From Hymenopellis radicata (lineage: Eukaryota; Basidiomycota; Agaricomycetes; Agaricales; Physalacriaceae), in NCBI GenBank assembly GCA_015501595.1, contig JADNRX010000150.1:59292-123291 (forward strand): a DNA stretch of 64,000 nucleotides. The letters run 5' to 3'. Both the position numbers and the translations under genes were made by a program. The notes beneath the pieces were generated by a model. It had not been told where the DNA came from and ran no database searches. It saw only the letters and a list, made by a program, of their open reading frames with translations. Positions 1 to 12,883 of the stretch are shown one piece after another (position 1 is the stretch's first letter; every line of letters begins with the position of its first letter).

Positions 1-3000
1 CGGATAGTACCAGCACAGGAAGATGAACACGGCCATAAGAGCGTTCCAGGGCAGCTCGGCCGTAATGTTCCCAAGCATGAATGCCTGCCACGAATACGTC
101 TTGCTTGGGCGCTCGCGCACCTCATACAGCGACCGCTGCGTACAGAAGTGAGGCATGATCTGGTTCACGAGGTTGCCAAAGACGGTGAACAACATGAAGA
201 TCGAGAACATCTGGTTTTGCAGACCCTGGAAGGTATTGTCTGACTTCCAGAACGAGAAGCCGATGAACAGAGCCTGTCACAAATATAAGAAAGGACCAAA
301 CAGCAAATGAAAGTAGATCACATACCGTGCCCGCGCACAGAGTGAATTTGGAGTAGATGTAGGACGGCGTGCGCCATAACTGCTGGCAGACACGATACGT
401 GCACTGCAAATACTGATAAACCATTGGCGCAGCGAAGGCCCTGTCCGCCGCCGCCTTCTCGTCACCAACAACGACAGGTTTCGCTGTCTCCCTCTTCCGC
501 TGGAGCTCCGCTTTGACCTTGACCAACTCATCGCTCGTCTTCCACGCCTGTACAAAATCGCACGCAGCGACCGCGCCGGGCGCAGCACCGATAACGTGAA
601 GCATCCACTCGCCGGATTAGCGTCCTGAGGACATGCGGGAGCGCCGTTCCGTTCGAAGTAGTCGATCATCGTGCGCGAGTTGGGCCCGATATCGCCATAG
701 TATACAGTCTGACCCCCACGGGCGAGGAAAAGAAGCCGGTCGAAAGATTGGAAGAGAATAGCGGACGGTTGATGAATCGTGCATAAGATGGCTTGTCCAT
801 TCGCTGCGAGCTTGCGAAGGAGAGTGCAGATAGACCAGGCAGTTTGACTGTTGAACACATTAGGTGTAATGCATAAAATACCACTCGCGACAATGCTTAC
901 CTGTCCAGACCAGACGTGGGTTCATCCAAGAAGAGTAAAAGCTGAGGCTTCGCGGCCAGTTCGACACCAATGGTGAGACGCTTGCGCTGTTCGACGTTAA
1001 GACCTAGCGAAAATACGTCAGCATTCTAAATCAGGGCGATAATCGAAAAAGAGACTCACCTTCGCCGGGTACACCAACGACCGCATCAGCATACGCCTCC
1101 ATCTCCAACAGTCGAATAACTTCGTTGACATAATCGACCTTCTCCTTGTCCGGTATATCATGCGGCTGACGCAGCCTCGCACTAAACTCCAACGCTTCCC
1201 GAACGGTTGACGTCTGCAGATGCAAATCCTGCTGCTGCACATACCCGGTCTTGCGCTGGAATGAATCGTCACGCGGATTACCGTCGACAAGCATGGAGCC
1301 AGACACAACACCCATGGTAACACGACTCGCAAGTACGTCGAGGAGGGTGGTCTTGCCAGCACCGGAAGCGCCCTACGAAAGAAGTCAACATCAACGACGA
1401 TGAAAGGGAAATGATAAAGAACGCACCATGAGAGCAGTAAGTGTCCCAGGCTCGACCCAGCCATTAACGTGATCCAGGAGACGACGCGGCTCGCCCTTGA
1501 TCTTGATATCGTAGCACACGTCCTCCCAATGGAAAATGGCGGTCTGCTTCTGCAGCTTGATGTTGCCCGCGTCACTAGAGTCGGGCGCCAACGCCGCATG
1601 TGCGTCGCCCCGTGCCTCCTCGTCGTCGCCCTTGACCGAAGTCTTGGGAACATGCCCGCGCCGGAACACTAACACCTCGCCCTTGGACTTGGCCGAAGTA
1701 ATCAGCTCCGTAGCGGTCATATAGCAAGCACAGAAGAAGACGATGAACGCGATGATGATGCCCAGATTGCTAGTGACGAAGAAGTAAGCACAATGCGAAG
1801 AATTTTAAAGACCACCACGTACCGCCACAAGTGCGACTTATAGTACTTGTAAGTCAAATTCAAGTACCGCGTCCCAGACACAACCGATGACCCCAATTCC
1901 GCGCCGGTCGTCGAGCACACCCGATTCGCCAACGGCACGCCGACGTACGTCGGCCCAGTCGGAACAAACACCGAACAGGCGAACTCCAGCCCATCGAATT
2001 CATTGACCATGAGACTTTCAAACGCATAGCCAATCGGATCGACATAGTTGAGCCACCGGAACCAAGGATGCATCCCATCGACAGGAATGGTGAAACCTGT
2101 ATAAATAACTAGCGCGAGGATTATAAACGCGGCAGGCGCCATTGCCTGTGAGATCGTGCGTGAGAGGGCTCCAATGGTGCGGAAGATCATCGACATCGCC
2201 ATGGTCGTGAGGAACGAGAAGAGCAGGAATATGAAGAAGTGGTTCACTTCGCGTCGAAGGTTCGCCATGAAGTAGATGACCAAGTTGAACCCGATGGCGT
2301 TGAGTAGCTTGTATGGCAGATCGGTGATCATGGACGCTAGGGCTTCCGAGGCGGGGTGGTAGAATGCCATGCGTGCATGCTTCTCGACGATGGGCCGCTG
2401 CTCGTACAATGAAAGAATCTGAACCTGGGTTAAGTATCATATCATCGGAACGGTATAATTCGCCTAACCTCGAGGATACTGCTAAAACCGTTCACAAGGA
2501 TCGCAAAGAACAAAAGCGCACTACGGCTGTAGAAGCTGCTGGTCTCTGCGGGGAGGTTGTAGAACACGCTGGAAATGACAAGAGCCATGACCATATTGCC
2601 AAAGAGACCGGTGAAGAACAGAGTCATGTCGCCTCGCAGTCGCTGGAAACCGCGCATCAAACAAAGGCGGACCTGCATAGGCGTCGAGATGGTGTAGGGA
2701 GACTTGGAACGCCTGAACCAAACACATCAGGACTGAGCAAAGAATAAGCGAAGAAAATGACACTCACATGCCCTTCGCCTGATCATCCTTCCTGGATGCC
2801 CGGAACTTGGCTAGCCCATCACCGCCAACAGGGAAATCGCGGTCGAAGTCGTCAATTTGCTGTAGCAAGCGCTTACGGTCCTCGCTCTCCTTCCAAGCCT
2901 TGGCGAATTCGTCCGGTGTGCGAGGAACTTTCGCTTCGAATCCAGGGCGAATCTGACGCTCGGCGGGGCTGGTGAGCGAAGTGAGGAAGTCGGCGGTCGT

Positions 3001-4294
3001 CTGACGCGGCGGACACTCGAAGCCCATGTCCACAAAGAACTTTTTAGCCTCGTTGACAGGTCCAAAATAGATCTGACGCCCTTCGTATAGCACGACAGCC
3101 TTGTCGAAAATCTGGAGAGACATGAATTGACACGGAGCAGAGAATAACGTGAAAGTGACGCACATCGTAAATGTCCTGAGACGCCTGATAAATGGCTACG
3201 ACAGCAGCGGAGCCCACGTAGTTGCTGGACAGACGAATTGTCTTGACAAACTCAAGGGCAGTCGCACTGTCCAGACCACGGGTCGAGTTGTCCCAGCACT
3301 GGAGGGGGCTCCCACTCAGCGCCGCCTCGGCTATGCTAACACGCTTCCTCTCACCACCAGAGACACCACGCACAAAATCGTTGCCGACCTTGGTGTTGAC
3401 GGTGTGGCTCAATCCGAAGACGGCCATGACAACGTCGCGCATGTGGTCGGCGAACATGTCGCGGCCAACGCCAAGGAGACGGGTGCGAGGTGTACGGGCA
3501 CGGGCAGCAAAGGTAAGGGTCTGGCCGACAGTGAGGTTGGGGAAATGAACATCGGTTTCGGCGTTATAAATGACCTCGCCGCGGAAATCTTTGTGCATAG
3601 TCTGAAAAGGAATGCCTAGACGATTGGTTAGAAACGATGTTGTCAACATGATAGAAGACATACCCTGATAATTGATATGTGCGTCTTCCTCGACGTAGAA
3701 CCCGTGTGTCTCACCAGCTATCGACTTGAGCAGAGTCGTGCAACCGCTGGACGTGGATCAGTAATAATTCTAAGGAAACCCAAAGTCAAATACATACCTT
3801 CCAGGACGCCCCAGGACGACCAACATCTCGCCTGCCTTGACGAGGCCTTCAAAGTCACGCAAGATATCGATGCGGCGACCGCGGTTCCCGAATAAACCGC
3901 CAAACATCCCAGGAATATCGAGCAGGACGCCGCCAACCGTCTTCTGATGGTCGGTCGCTTTCCCATAACCGAAAACGTGCAAACCGCGGTAGGCGATACC
4001 AGCGGTGCGGCGGGGACGGTCGAGGTCGCGGTGGCCGAGGCTGAGGAGATGGCGAATCCACAAATGGTAGTCGAACTTGCCCGAGTTGGGATCAAGGCGA
4101 GGATCTGTACTACCCTCGAAGGGGTTGTCGCCCTCGGAGAGGCCCTGATGTGCGAGGGACGCGTTGGTAACCGTGCGTGCAAGTTGTACGACTTCCTCCT
4201 GGGCCTCCTCGTCAATGGAGTCGAAGGCAGTGTGAGTGGAGGACCGGTAGTGTTCGTAAGCGGGAGCTTTCTCTGTGGTGGAGGGATCGCTCAT
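1..4294 (-). CDS. PDR-type (ABCG full-size) ABC transporter, 5' part; 3' end beyond window
   Basis: Drug/xenobiotic efflux pump of the fungal pleiotropic drug resistance class, a plasma membrane protein. The start Met at 4294 opens an acidic cytosolic N-terminus. NBD1 has the degenerate Walker A typical of fungal PDR pumps (GRPGSGCTT, Cys for Lys, split by an intron near 3740-3800), signature [10 protein letters not shown] and Walker B-like [12 protein letters not shown] (about 3280-3400). TMD1 lies at about 1717-2680. NBD2 (about 850-1620) has the canonical [21 protein letters not shown] and [12 protein letters not shown]2 begins near 500 and leaves the window, so the last helices are missing. 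About ten introns of 50-60 nt. The NBD1/NBD2 asymmetry is normal for Cdr1/Pdr5/Snq2-like proteins and is not decay. Substrate cannot be read from sequence. Confidence 0.93.
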
Positions 4295-6025
4295 GATGAA
4301 TTAGGGAGGGGAAGGGAGAGAAAATGTAATACAGTAGGGAAGGGCCAAGCGCCATGTTATATCAAGGACGACTTGTCCCGTTGACTGTCCCCGTAGACAT
4401 AAAGGCCAAGTCTTTTTTCCGTCGACGTCACCGGAGGTTTTCTTCCGCTGATAAATCCCGGAGAGATGCTCCCGTCCACGAATATACGGCACGATCCAAG
4501 ACTCGGTAAAGCGTAAACATAGAACATCGGGCGCCGTTCGCGACCGGTGTACGTGGAGCAAACAACGTAGATGGAGGATAGCTGCCAAGTTAGGGAATGA
4601 ACTGTATCACGTCATCAGAAAATCGGGAGAGTGGGAACCTCCTTCCACATTCGGACAGCCGAAGCGTCGACACATGCGCAGTGACCAACGGCGGTTCGAG
4701 AAGAGTCAAGACGCGGAACACTCAGAGGCTTGACAAATTTGCGACGCGTCGCGATGTGATAGATTTAGATCATTGTACATACCCCTCTATCCGCGAATTT
4801 GGACATCACCGCTCGTTCGTCGTGTCCTCGGAATGAACAGATGGCGCGTTGGCGACTCATCGTGCAGGAAAGACATTCTGGATCGCCTACCCATCCAAGC
4901 AGACATGGTGCGTTCCCAAGGCAACGATGAGTGTGGGCAGCGATCGACCAGCAGTGAAGTCGCTCGCGAAGACGACTACCCGAAATCTGTATCCCGAGAG
5001 ACTAATCATAATTGCATTTCAACATGCCATGATGTTCATTGAATATTCCATGTGAGGCCTGTCCTGCTCAGGCCAGCCCCAGCATTCGTATCCAGCAACA
5101 CATCAGGCTCGACTGCAGAGACGCCACATGTAAACAGACTCACTATCGTCGTCGTAGGGAAGCAATTGAGCAAGGAGTGGTTCTAGCGTGGCGTCCAGTG
5201 TTACAATGTTACGAAGTTGATTCCGCCTACACTAACTAAATAGCTAAGGTAGTTATAGTGGTGTTGCTTCGCTTTCACCACAACAACCGCCAGTTAGACC
5301 GAATCCTACAACCCCAGACTCGGATCCACGCGTCAAGCCAATTTCCGGCGGGATGTCGGCGAATGGGAAGTTTTGTAAAGATACGAAGGCGGCGCCAGCG
5401 GCCGGGGCGTTCAAGGACCAAGAGTACTTACTTATTGGAAGATAATCGCGTAGTCTGGGACTGGGGAATTTTATAACCAACTTGGTCGTGATACCGAAGG
5501 ACGGTGCGGCTCCCCGCATGGTCTGAATAGCAGATTAGATACGGGTCACTTCCTCGCTGCATTCCACTTTCGAAAAGCGTGTATGCCTACTTTTCTGTCA
5601 GCCTCATTCGACAACTCGCATACCTCCGCTAGTTGCTTCACCAGAGAGAAACGAAGGTTATGAACTCAAGTTTTTGCCTCGCCCTCGCCCAACCCTGTAC
5701 CAAGGATAACATGCTGTCTGATTTTCGTGTGCTGCGATACTAGCGCGCCCAGGCTGCTCGTCCTTTACCGGTGCTCAAGGTCCTGAGAGTGGTGGTGCTC
5801 CCTCGGCAATTGAAAGCCGTAAATCGGTCGGTTCAGTCGCGTTATGGTGAGCAGGCGCGCGATGTCCGCATTGCGAAGCCGAAGGAGAGTGACTCGCAGC
5901 AGCGGGCGAAGGATACGGCTACGTTCTTGAAGGCGTTCGTTGATGCCGGTATCGAAATTCTTATTTCTTACGAGTTTCACAATAGAGTGTTTTGAAAGTC
6001 GGTCATAAACATATTCTATAGAAAT
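4295..6025. other. Intergenic stretch, no supported gene
   Basis: Upstream region of the ABC transporter plus the 3' side of the kinase-like gene. A minus-strand open frame at 5253-5519 (88 residues) has no family I recognise and no intron-bounded continuation. A dispersed repeat lies at 5200-5252. Confidence 0.5.
5200..5252 (+). repeat. Short dispersed repeat, copy 1
   Basis: About 53 bases starting gttacaatgttac and ending aatagctaaggta are nearly the same as 63841-63892. Both copies share ttccgcctac followed by a taaatagctaaggta tail. The two are 58 kb apart in the same orientation. Too short to classify; probably the edge of a dispersed element. Confidence 0.6.
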
Positions 6026-8056
6026 TCAAAGATCGTCTACTCCAATAATACGGGCCTTATCAATGAACGCGCCACCCACAAATTCCTCCAGTCTCTCTTT
6101 CTCAGCGACGTAATCCGAGTCCTTAGCACAAAGACTGGCTCTATCGAAATCGGCGAAACGTAGACGCCCGAGTTCATCTTGCATGATATTCCATGAACGC
6201 ACATCACGGTGGAGAACGCCAGCATCATGAATTCCCTTCAAGATCGATATTAATTCCAACCTAGACGTTTGAGGCAATGAACACCTTGAGTGCATGAACA
6301 CGAAGAAACGCACCGTTCGTCGGGGAGGAGCTCGACCTTCTTGTTGCTGTCCATCCTGCATCCCAGAGGCCTGCCCGCGTCGGACAACATCAGGACACAG
6401 ACGTCCGCTTCCGCGTTCTCGCGAAATCCAAGCAGTAATGGGATCCCGAGGACGCCGGCATCAAGTAAGTGGCGGTAGACACGTACTTCATGTCTGAGCC
6501 GTCGAACACTGGCTTTTGAGGAGGCGATCTTGAGGACGAATGGTCGATAGTCGGCCGTAGACGACTTAGTGGGCTCAATAATCGCCCGATATACGTCTCC
6601 CACTGCCCCCGCGCCAAGTTTTTTGTCGACCGTTATCATTAGATACTCGGATGGCTTGTAGCAAGGGTTTCGCTCGGCTTCTGGTGGAAATAAAAGAAGA
6701 GGTGCAGGGGAATCAAAGTGGTCCAATCGAAACGACACTGCCAGCACGGAGGATGATTCGAGTTCTTTATGCATGGCCTGTAAGGTGTGTGTAAGACGCC
6801 GACGAAGAAAGGAGAAATGACTCACTATATCAAGTGCACGAATGGCGGCATCAGTGTCGTTTTTGAGTCTCTTAGATCGTCGGTTTGGTAGCGTGTTGTC
6901 CGACTTTCGCTTCCCCAGAACAGTGTTTTCCAGTGACGGAAGGCGCATGACCGCATCATACACAGCAGCCACAGTCAATGCCGTCAGTAGCCGTCCGTAC
7001 GAGGGATCCCTGCACGTGCATACGTCGATAAGATCGGACAAGAACAGTGTTTGCGACTGGCGATGGCGAATTCCAAAGCGAAGGAAATTACCACAGTCAA
7101 ACATGATGAGCGAAGCATCCACCTTCACTGCTGTTGCCCATGCCTGAAGAGCATCAGTCTGAGTCGATAAAATAAACTCTAAAATCTACCTTTTGAATGT
7201 AATCCTCACAACGAGGCCTATACCCTCCTTCTTTGTTGAGTTTATCAACGAGGTGTATGTCGCCTTTAGGGCGTACAAGTGTGGTCGAGGTTTGCCTTAG
7301 GCGGCTACTACGACGTGGCGCCGTGGTTTTGGGCAATGTCCATAGGCTCTTCGGAGCATCCACGATAGTCGATGGGGAGTGAGGAAACGAGGCTTCACAA
7401 CGCGAGTGGAGCTGCCATGGAAACGCATCTATGGTTTCCAAACGCGCCATATCCTCTAGTAACGGTAAGGCGTCCGCACAGAAGCAAACACATGATGTAA
7501 GCTGGGGGATGTGCTTGCGAAGACGCTCGTACAGAGTCCTATTCTTTCGGTTAAGGGCAGAGATTTGCTCCTCAGCGGGCTTCAGTAGATGTAGCGTTAG
7601 ATTCTGGGATGCGTATTGCTCGTGGATCATGGTGGACTGTAGCTCATACAGAGCATCTCGCCACATTGGTAGCGCAAGTACTTCGGGCTGGTTCGGGTGC
7701 AGGAGAAGACTCGATGCAACCTGAACCGCCGCGTCATCCACACCTCTTCGTCTTGCCTTTATAAGTGACAAAGCACCTGCACCCTTTTTATCCTCGTAAA
7801 ACCCACGGGAAAATGAAAAGTACGAGTCATTGAACAAGTCGAGCGAGGATGAGAAAAGATCTAAAGCGGCAGTTAAATCAATGTGCAGTTCTGGGACGAT
7901 CTGGACACGCTTGAGTATGAGGCTCGCCGAGATATGGTGATCCAACAGCTGAAGCGGGGCAGAAGGGATTGCCATACGTGACGCTCTCTGGATGGGGGGC
8001 GGATTGTAAGTAAAGAGTTTTTGGCGATGTGTTGGTGATGGGGACCTGGTTGACAT
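6026..8056 (-). CDS. Divergent protein kinase-like protein
   Basis: Multi-exon gene. The N-terminal half (about 320 residues, 7190-8056) is unrecognised. The C-terminal half is kinase-like: a Gly-loop-like KKLGAGAVGDVYRA, a candidate Lys in FVLKIASSKAS, the catalytic-loop HRDVRSWNIM and DFDRAS in place of DFG (Phe then Asp instead of Gly). Introns I can place: 7144-7189; an in-frame 48-nt intron around 6783-6830; and one near 6270-6323 joining the N-lobe to the HRD exon. The gene ends shortly after the activation segment, so the C-lobe is short, as in fungal atypical 'protein kinase-like' families. I chose Met 8056 (STRSPSPT follows); an upstream Met at 8116 would add a hydrophobic leader. 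Catalytic Asp and metal-binding Asp are present, so activity is possible. Confidence 0.65.
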
Positions 8057-8890
8057 GCGGAGTAAGTAAGATCCGGCGAACCAGACCTGGATACTTATAG
8101 CGGCGATGAACAACAAGGCCGGAAAGGGAAGGGAAGGGACAATAGGCGTCTGTGGTATTGGTATTGTTCAGTTTCGGGGATATGATGTTGCGGACACACA
8201 ACATCAAGGCGAAAACAATAACATCGTGAGAAGAGGACAGCGGAGACTCGAAGTCGTACAGAATAAACGACATGAGAGCCTTTGAGGACATAGGATGTCA
8301 GGAAATGTGTTCTACCCCAGCGGTGCTGACCATTAGGACAGTGCCCAATGGAGGAACGACGAAGAGTATGCGAACCCTTGAGGTGTTACGTGTAAATTGA
8401 TGGCCCGGACCGTATAACCGGTATGCGATTGCGACGTGAAACGTGATCCCATGTTGTTGTTGTCTCAACTTCTCTTTCTCCTTGTCTAGCGGTCCTAATG
8501 TCGTGACAGTCGCTTCGTACGCCACAGGGTGCTTTATGCCGAAGCATCGTGCCCAGCTTATACCGCTTAGATGCCCTCATACTCCGATCCTCCAACTCGA
8601 CGGGAACCGTAATAGCACTGTTTTCTCCGTGTCTGGACTCTTCCTGTCGTGGAACGCTCAGGTACACTTTCAAAGGCGAGTGAATCGGAGAGATGTAACG
8701 TACTTCAATAGTAGTTACCCATGAACCACTACGTGAAAAGGAACACAGAGTCCTAGACATGCTTCGGGTACGAATGGCTCAAACTGCTTCAGCGTAGAGT
8801 TGTCCTATCCTAAATTATGACACTCGTTCAACAACTCCATTACATGCATCTAGTACGATCATCTCTGGCTTTAGATTATTAAATATTATA
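8057..8890. other. Intergenic, no supported gene
   Basis: Several overlapping short open frames on both strands, none with a recognisable domain, consistent splice sites or codon pattern. Contains the upstream region of the kinase-like gene and the 3' side of the pectin lyase gene. Confidence 0.5.
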
Positions 8891-10874
8891 CTAGTTGACG
8901 ATGCCGACACCAGCATTCGCTTGCACGTAAGCGCTAGCATCGCTTGCTGACATTGGCGCTATTCCTCTTGACACGGACTACCACAGGCGTTAGTCTCAGA
9001 AATAAATGGTACTGAGGGTATGGACGTACGTCGGCGAATCCCTCTATAGCATTGGTGACGGCGCCCGACACGGAGCCGGATGAGAGTCTAGGTCAGTAAG
9101 TTTCGACTGGAGTGATAGTTACAGAAGGGACGACACACAAAGTGTTGGTAACACAGCTCCGCCCGAGGGAAGAGGAACACGCAGAGGCCTCCTCGGAGGT
9201 TTGGGGGAAGTAGAATTCTCCAGTTTCGGATTTGACGGGAGTGGTTACCTGCCAGGATACAGAAGGTGAAGGAAGGGGAGAGAGAGAGGCGTACGGTGTT
9301 GAAGGAGTTACCCTCGACGAGGGCCTTTGATCCTGTGACGGGATTGATGGCGTGGCCCGCGACAGAATCTGATATGTTGGGCGTCGTTACACGGGTATGA
9401 AACGATGATGATGCGGGGCATACCGAAGTACTGGAAGGGAAGAAAGGTGAGTAGTGAGAATGAGTTCGGACGGAATGAGACAACGTACGTTGTTGTAGAT
9501 GTGGACGTTCTGGTAGTACCCGCTGGTACCCTGAAAACGCTGAACATCAGGAAATGACTCATCACAGAGAGCAGGAGAAACGTCACTCCAAGCTGTCGAG
9601 GAGTTAGTCAAATTCAGTAGTTATACACATCGTCACAAACCTTCGGACCACGGCCAGAGGTCTTATACATGCTATCAATGTGCGCTCGCAATCAGCAACG
9701 CCCCAGTCCATGTAAGGAAAGAACGAACTGGTTGAGAGCGAACGTGATAATATCGCCGTTTCCGGTAAAGAACACCGCCCAATAATGACATCCTTGCAGG
9801 GGCCAGGTTAATGAGCAAGAACATATTGAGAGTAGAGAACGAACCGTTGCAAGTAGAGGAGTACGTTCCCTCACCGTTGAAGACGTTGTTGGAGAACGTC
9901 GTCTGGGTGACGGCGCCGTAGCCCTATACCAGTAGGTCATAGAAGGATGGAAGGATGGAAGGAAGAAGCGCATACGGTCACGACCATCTGTCTGCCGATG
10001 CGTTCGAACTGGCGAGCTCATTAGGATTCATCGTTGAGCAAACGCATAGTCGCGTACGTAGTTGTGGTCGACCTATTATACCGCCCCGTCAGACAAGGCG
10101 TAAATGAGTATGAGGTCGCCACGTACCCAGATTTTGCTTCCGCCGTCGATTTGGAGTGCGTCTCCGCCCTAATTGAATGGCAGGATCAATCCAATTCAAC
10201 GAAGGAAGAAGGAAATGCCCTACCCAGACGTATTGCTCATTGATGTCGGCTGTGAGTTCATGTTGGTGACAGCTGAAATGAAGAACGTCACGATGAACGT
10301 ACTTATGCGGATAAGTATTCTGGATGATAATGTTGCTAGCGCCAGTGATCTTGAGACCTTTGCCCTTACTATAAAATCATAAGATGCGCTTGACATCACT
10401 GAGAAAAGGGACGAACATCCCAGCGTTACTTCCTTTCCCAAGAAGAGTCTTGTTACTTCCGACTGTGAGCGGCTTGAGTGCAGCATTGTCATACGTCGCC
10501 GTGCGCGTCTCGGCGCCCGATTCGTATTTCTCACACCCTACGAGAGTTTATTACCCCCCACCTCCATGGCGAACAGCGAAAAGAGACTCACAACTGTCCT
10601 GGTCTATAGCCACCTGCGGATTGGGTGAGCACGTCCAGGGTTTGCAGATTTTACCCGTCGTAGTACCTTCACTCGCCGTAAAGTCGAACACCGAAGTCAG
10701 CACTATGGTTCTCGCCGTGCTATCGCTGAGCCACGCCGTCAGCTCCGCCAAAGAGGAGGGTGTAGCTTCGGAAGCGCTTCCACCCCCAGTCGTGCCCGTG
10801 GCCTGGCCGAAGGGGGTTCCGACAGCCAAAGCGGCGGGAAGAAGAGATAGGAGGAAGAGGGAGAGTGGAAACAT
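8891..10874 (-). CDS. Secreted pectin lyase (polysaccharide lyase family 1)
   Basis: Cleaves methyl-esterified homogalacturonan by beta-elimination outside the cell. Start at 10874 gives a signal peptide (MFPLSLFLLSLLPAALA). The N-terminal GTPFGQATGTTGG, the block from STARTIVLTSVFDFT to EGTTT, and the Cys-rich segment after it match fungal pectin lyases. Downstream exons give an LLGKG turn, GASNIIIQN, GGDALQIDGGSKIWVDHN and the active-site block ERIGRQMVVT (Arg of IGRQ is the catalytic base in the family), then GHAINPVTGSKALVEGN. The last exons end in ASAYVQANAGVGIVN with stop at 8891, a typical pectin lyase C-terminus. About ten introns. The gene looks intact. Expected to be regulated by carbon source, but I saw no defined operator. 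Confidence 0.88.
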
Positions 10875-11538
10875 TTGGTTCAGTAAACCGAATGCGATAT
10901 CCGTTCTTTAAAGCCATCGGGAGGAGTAAACGGAAGCAACAGCGTGACACGTCCATTTGTCCTTTAACTTACTCACATGCTTGGCGGAGGCGGATATCAC
11001 ATCCTCTATCCCGTCTCGCGTTGTGAAGATGGAACGTTCATAAGGTGCTGCGAAAGCAAACGTTCGGACAATTGTCGATCGCCTCTGCACATTTTTCAGC
11101 GGATTTCAAAATCGATACGCAGGCTTCTAAACACCAGCCGTCGCTGGGCGTTTGATCTTGAGAAATTCGAGCAGAGAAGGACCGAATAACGAAATTTGAC
11201 GGACCAATAATGAGAGGAGATCAAACGCCAGGTCAGCTGTCCGGCAGGTTTCGGCATGCTGATCGCGGCAGCCCCAAAGCCAACTTGCATCCGACGACGA
11301 CGATGCGCGTCTCATTTCGCTCGTTGCTTACAGTGACTATTTATACTGGGCAACAGTTAAATTACCTCGAATCTCATTCATGCACCCCCATGGTAACACG
11401 ACTTCCACCACTGCAGAGAAGTTGGAGGCAGCCAGACAGAATGCACTCATTCAGTAATGCTACCACAACGACCTCCTCCGGGCATCCCCTCCTGGAACAA
11501 CGAACATTTCACGGACATTTAGCGTCAAGTCACATGCC

Positions 11539-12883
11539 GTGATCAATCTTTTTGAGGCGCCGTGTGGCTCATCCATCATGATGGCATCGTACTCTTTCGT
11601 TTCCTCTACCATGCCAAAATACGGTTACTTCCAGGCCAGCGATGACTTTACTCGCATATTCTATCCAACATCGAAGGGAAATGCTCTTTGGTCACCATCT
11701 CCCCGTATGGCACTCAGGCTGGACGGCACGAGTGATGGCTACTGGACCAAGGGAATGCTTATAGGCGACCTAATCTTACGCTCCCCGCAAGGGTACGTAA
11801 GATATCTATGGAATGTCACTCTTCCGTCGGATGATCCACGCAACATTCGTGGACCCCGCGGTTTCCAGCATTTGGTTCTTGACGCCTCCACGGACGTTAC
11901 CGTCGATCCTGAACGCTTTCCTGCATGTAGCACATTTGGGGCGACAAACGACTGCAGTAAACCTTTCGTCACCGAAGAACTGTACGTCTATCATCATTGA
12001 CGCGCCTGTCCAGTACTCAGATGTCAATTTAGAGACGCGCCCCACAAGCTTAGAATCACAAGTGCGGCGAGTGAGGGTGCTATATTTGCACTTCCTTTGG
12101 GTGGCGCGTCCTATGAATGCACTCCTTCGGGATTAGTGAAGCTACGCGACTTTGCACTTCAGCATGGTTTTCGTTGGCACGAGTACGTAAATGGCGAGCT
12201 TGGGTACGATTGGACAAATGGTCTCATGTGCCTCGTCACTGGATGCGAAAAAGCATGTTACTGGGCCTCCGCGTTCTATATCAACAGCAACGCTGGCGTC
12301 GAAAACTTCTCCATTGATATCGACATGACAGTCTCCGGTAATTCACAAGTATTCCGCCGCAACGATGCTTTTCAGGGAAATGTGCGGTCGCAGCAGGAAG
12401 GCGAAGATGATAGCAAAGATACCACCGTTGCCCGGCACTGTCTCGCCTTTCGCGCATTTCATATTTCCCTGAAGCCGTCGCTGTTCTTGGAGCTTCCCTA
12501 TATGAAGGAAAAGTACGCAAACGCTTGCGTAAAGGTGGTGAAAATGGACGAGCCGGAGAAGCCTTCGAACAGGTTTTCATTTCTTCCACGATCCTTTCAG
12601 CCACCAGTTAGGTCTTATGAGCAACTGTTTCCGGTATGTCATCCACGGCGTTTCGTCCCATGCGCTTATCAGTGCTATTTAGACCTTCCATCCATCCTTG
12701 GCGATAAACCAGCTTATTCACCAATCGGTTTGTGCTCTACTAGTCCTGTTTCGTCAACTGAACGTTGGACAGACACCGAAGCTCGTGATAGTTCTTGTAC
12801 ACGACAATGATATAATCGCAGCCTTAGAACTGGTTAGTCAACTACTCGCAACAGCCGCCGTACTGAACCTAATTTCAGAATAA
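11539..12883 (+). CDS. Agaricomycete lineage-specific protein of unknown function
   Basis: Exons join in one frame across introns at about 11981-12020, 12633-12680 and 12725-12769. The middle carries an AASEGAIFALPLGGASYE block, then WHEYVNGELGYDWTNGLMCL, VTGCEKACYWASAFY and, near the end, FHPSLAINQLIHQ followed by a strand ending LVHDNDII. I know this pattern (SEGA, YEYVNG, LVTG.K...W, HPS..IN, HDDD) from a large family of uncharacterised agaricomycete proteins; no function is established. The start is uncertain (Met 11539 or 11578). The 3' end is also uncertain: one more intron near 12832-12880 could extend the frame to 13127. Confidence 0.55.

Noticed and set aside
1031..4294. Cys for Lys in the first Walker A of the ABC transporter as a sign of decay
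   Set aside because: GRPGSGCTT with Cys is standard in NBD1 of fungal PDR transporters.
6026..8116. Signal peptide or membrane anchor at the start of the kinase-like gene (Met 8116)
   Set aside because: An in-frame Met at 8056 with a typical polar start lies just after; the hydrophobic leader is probably untranslated leader sequence.
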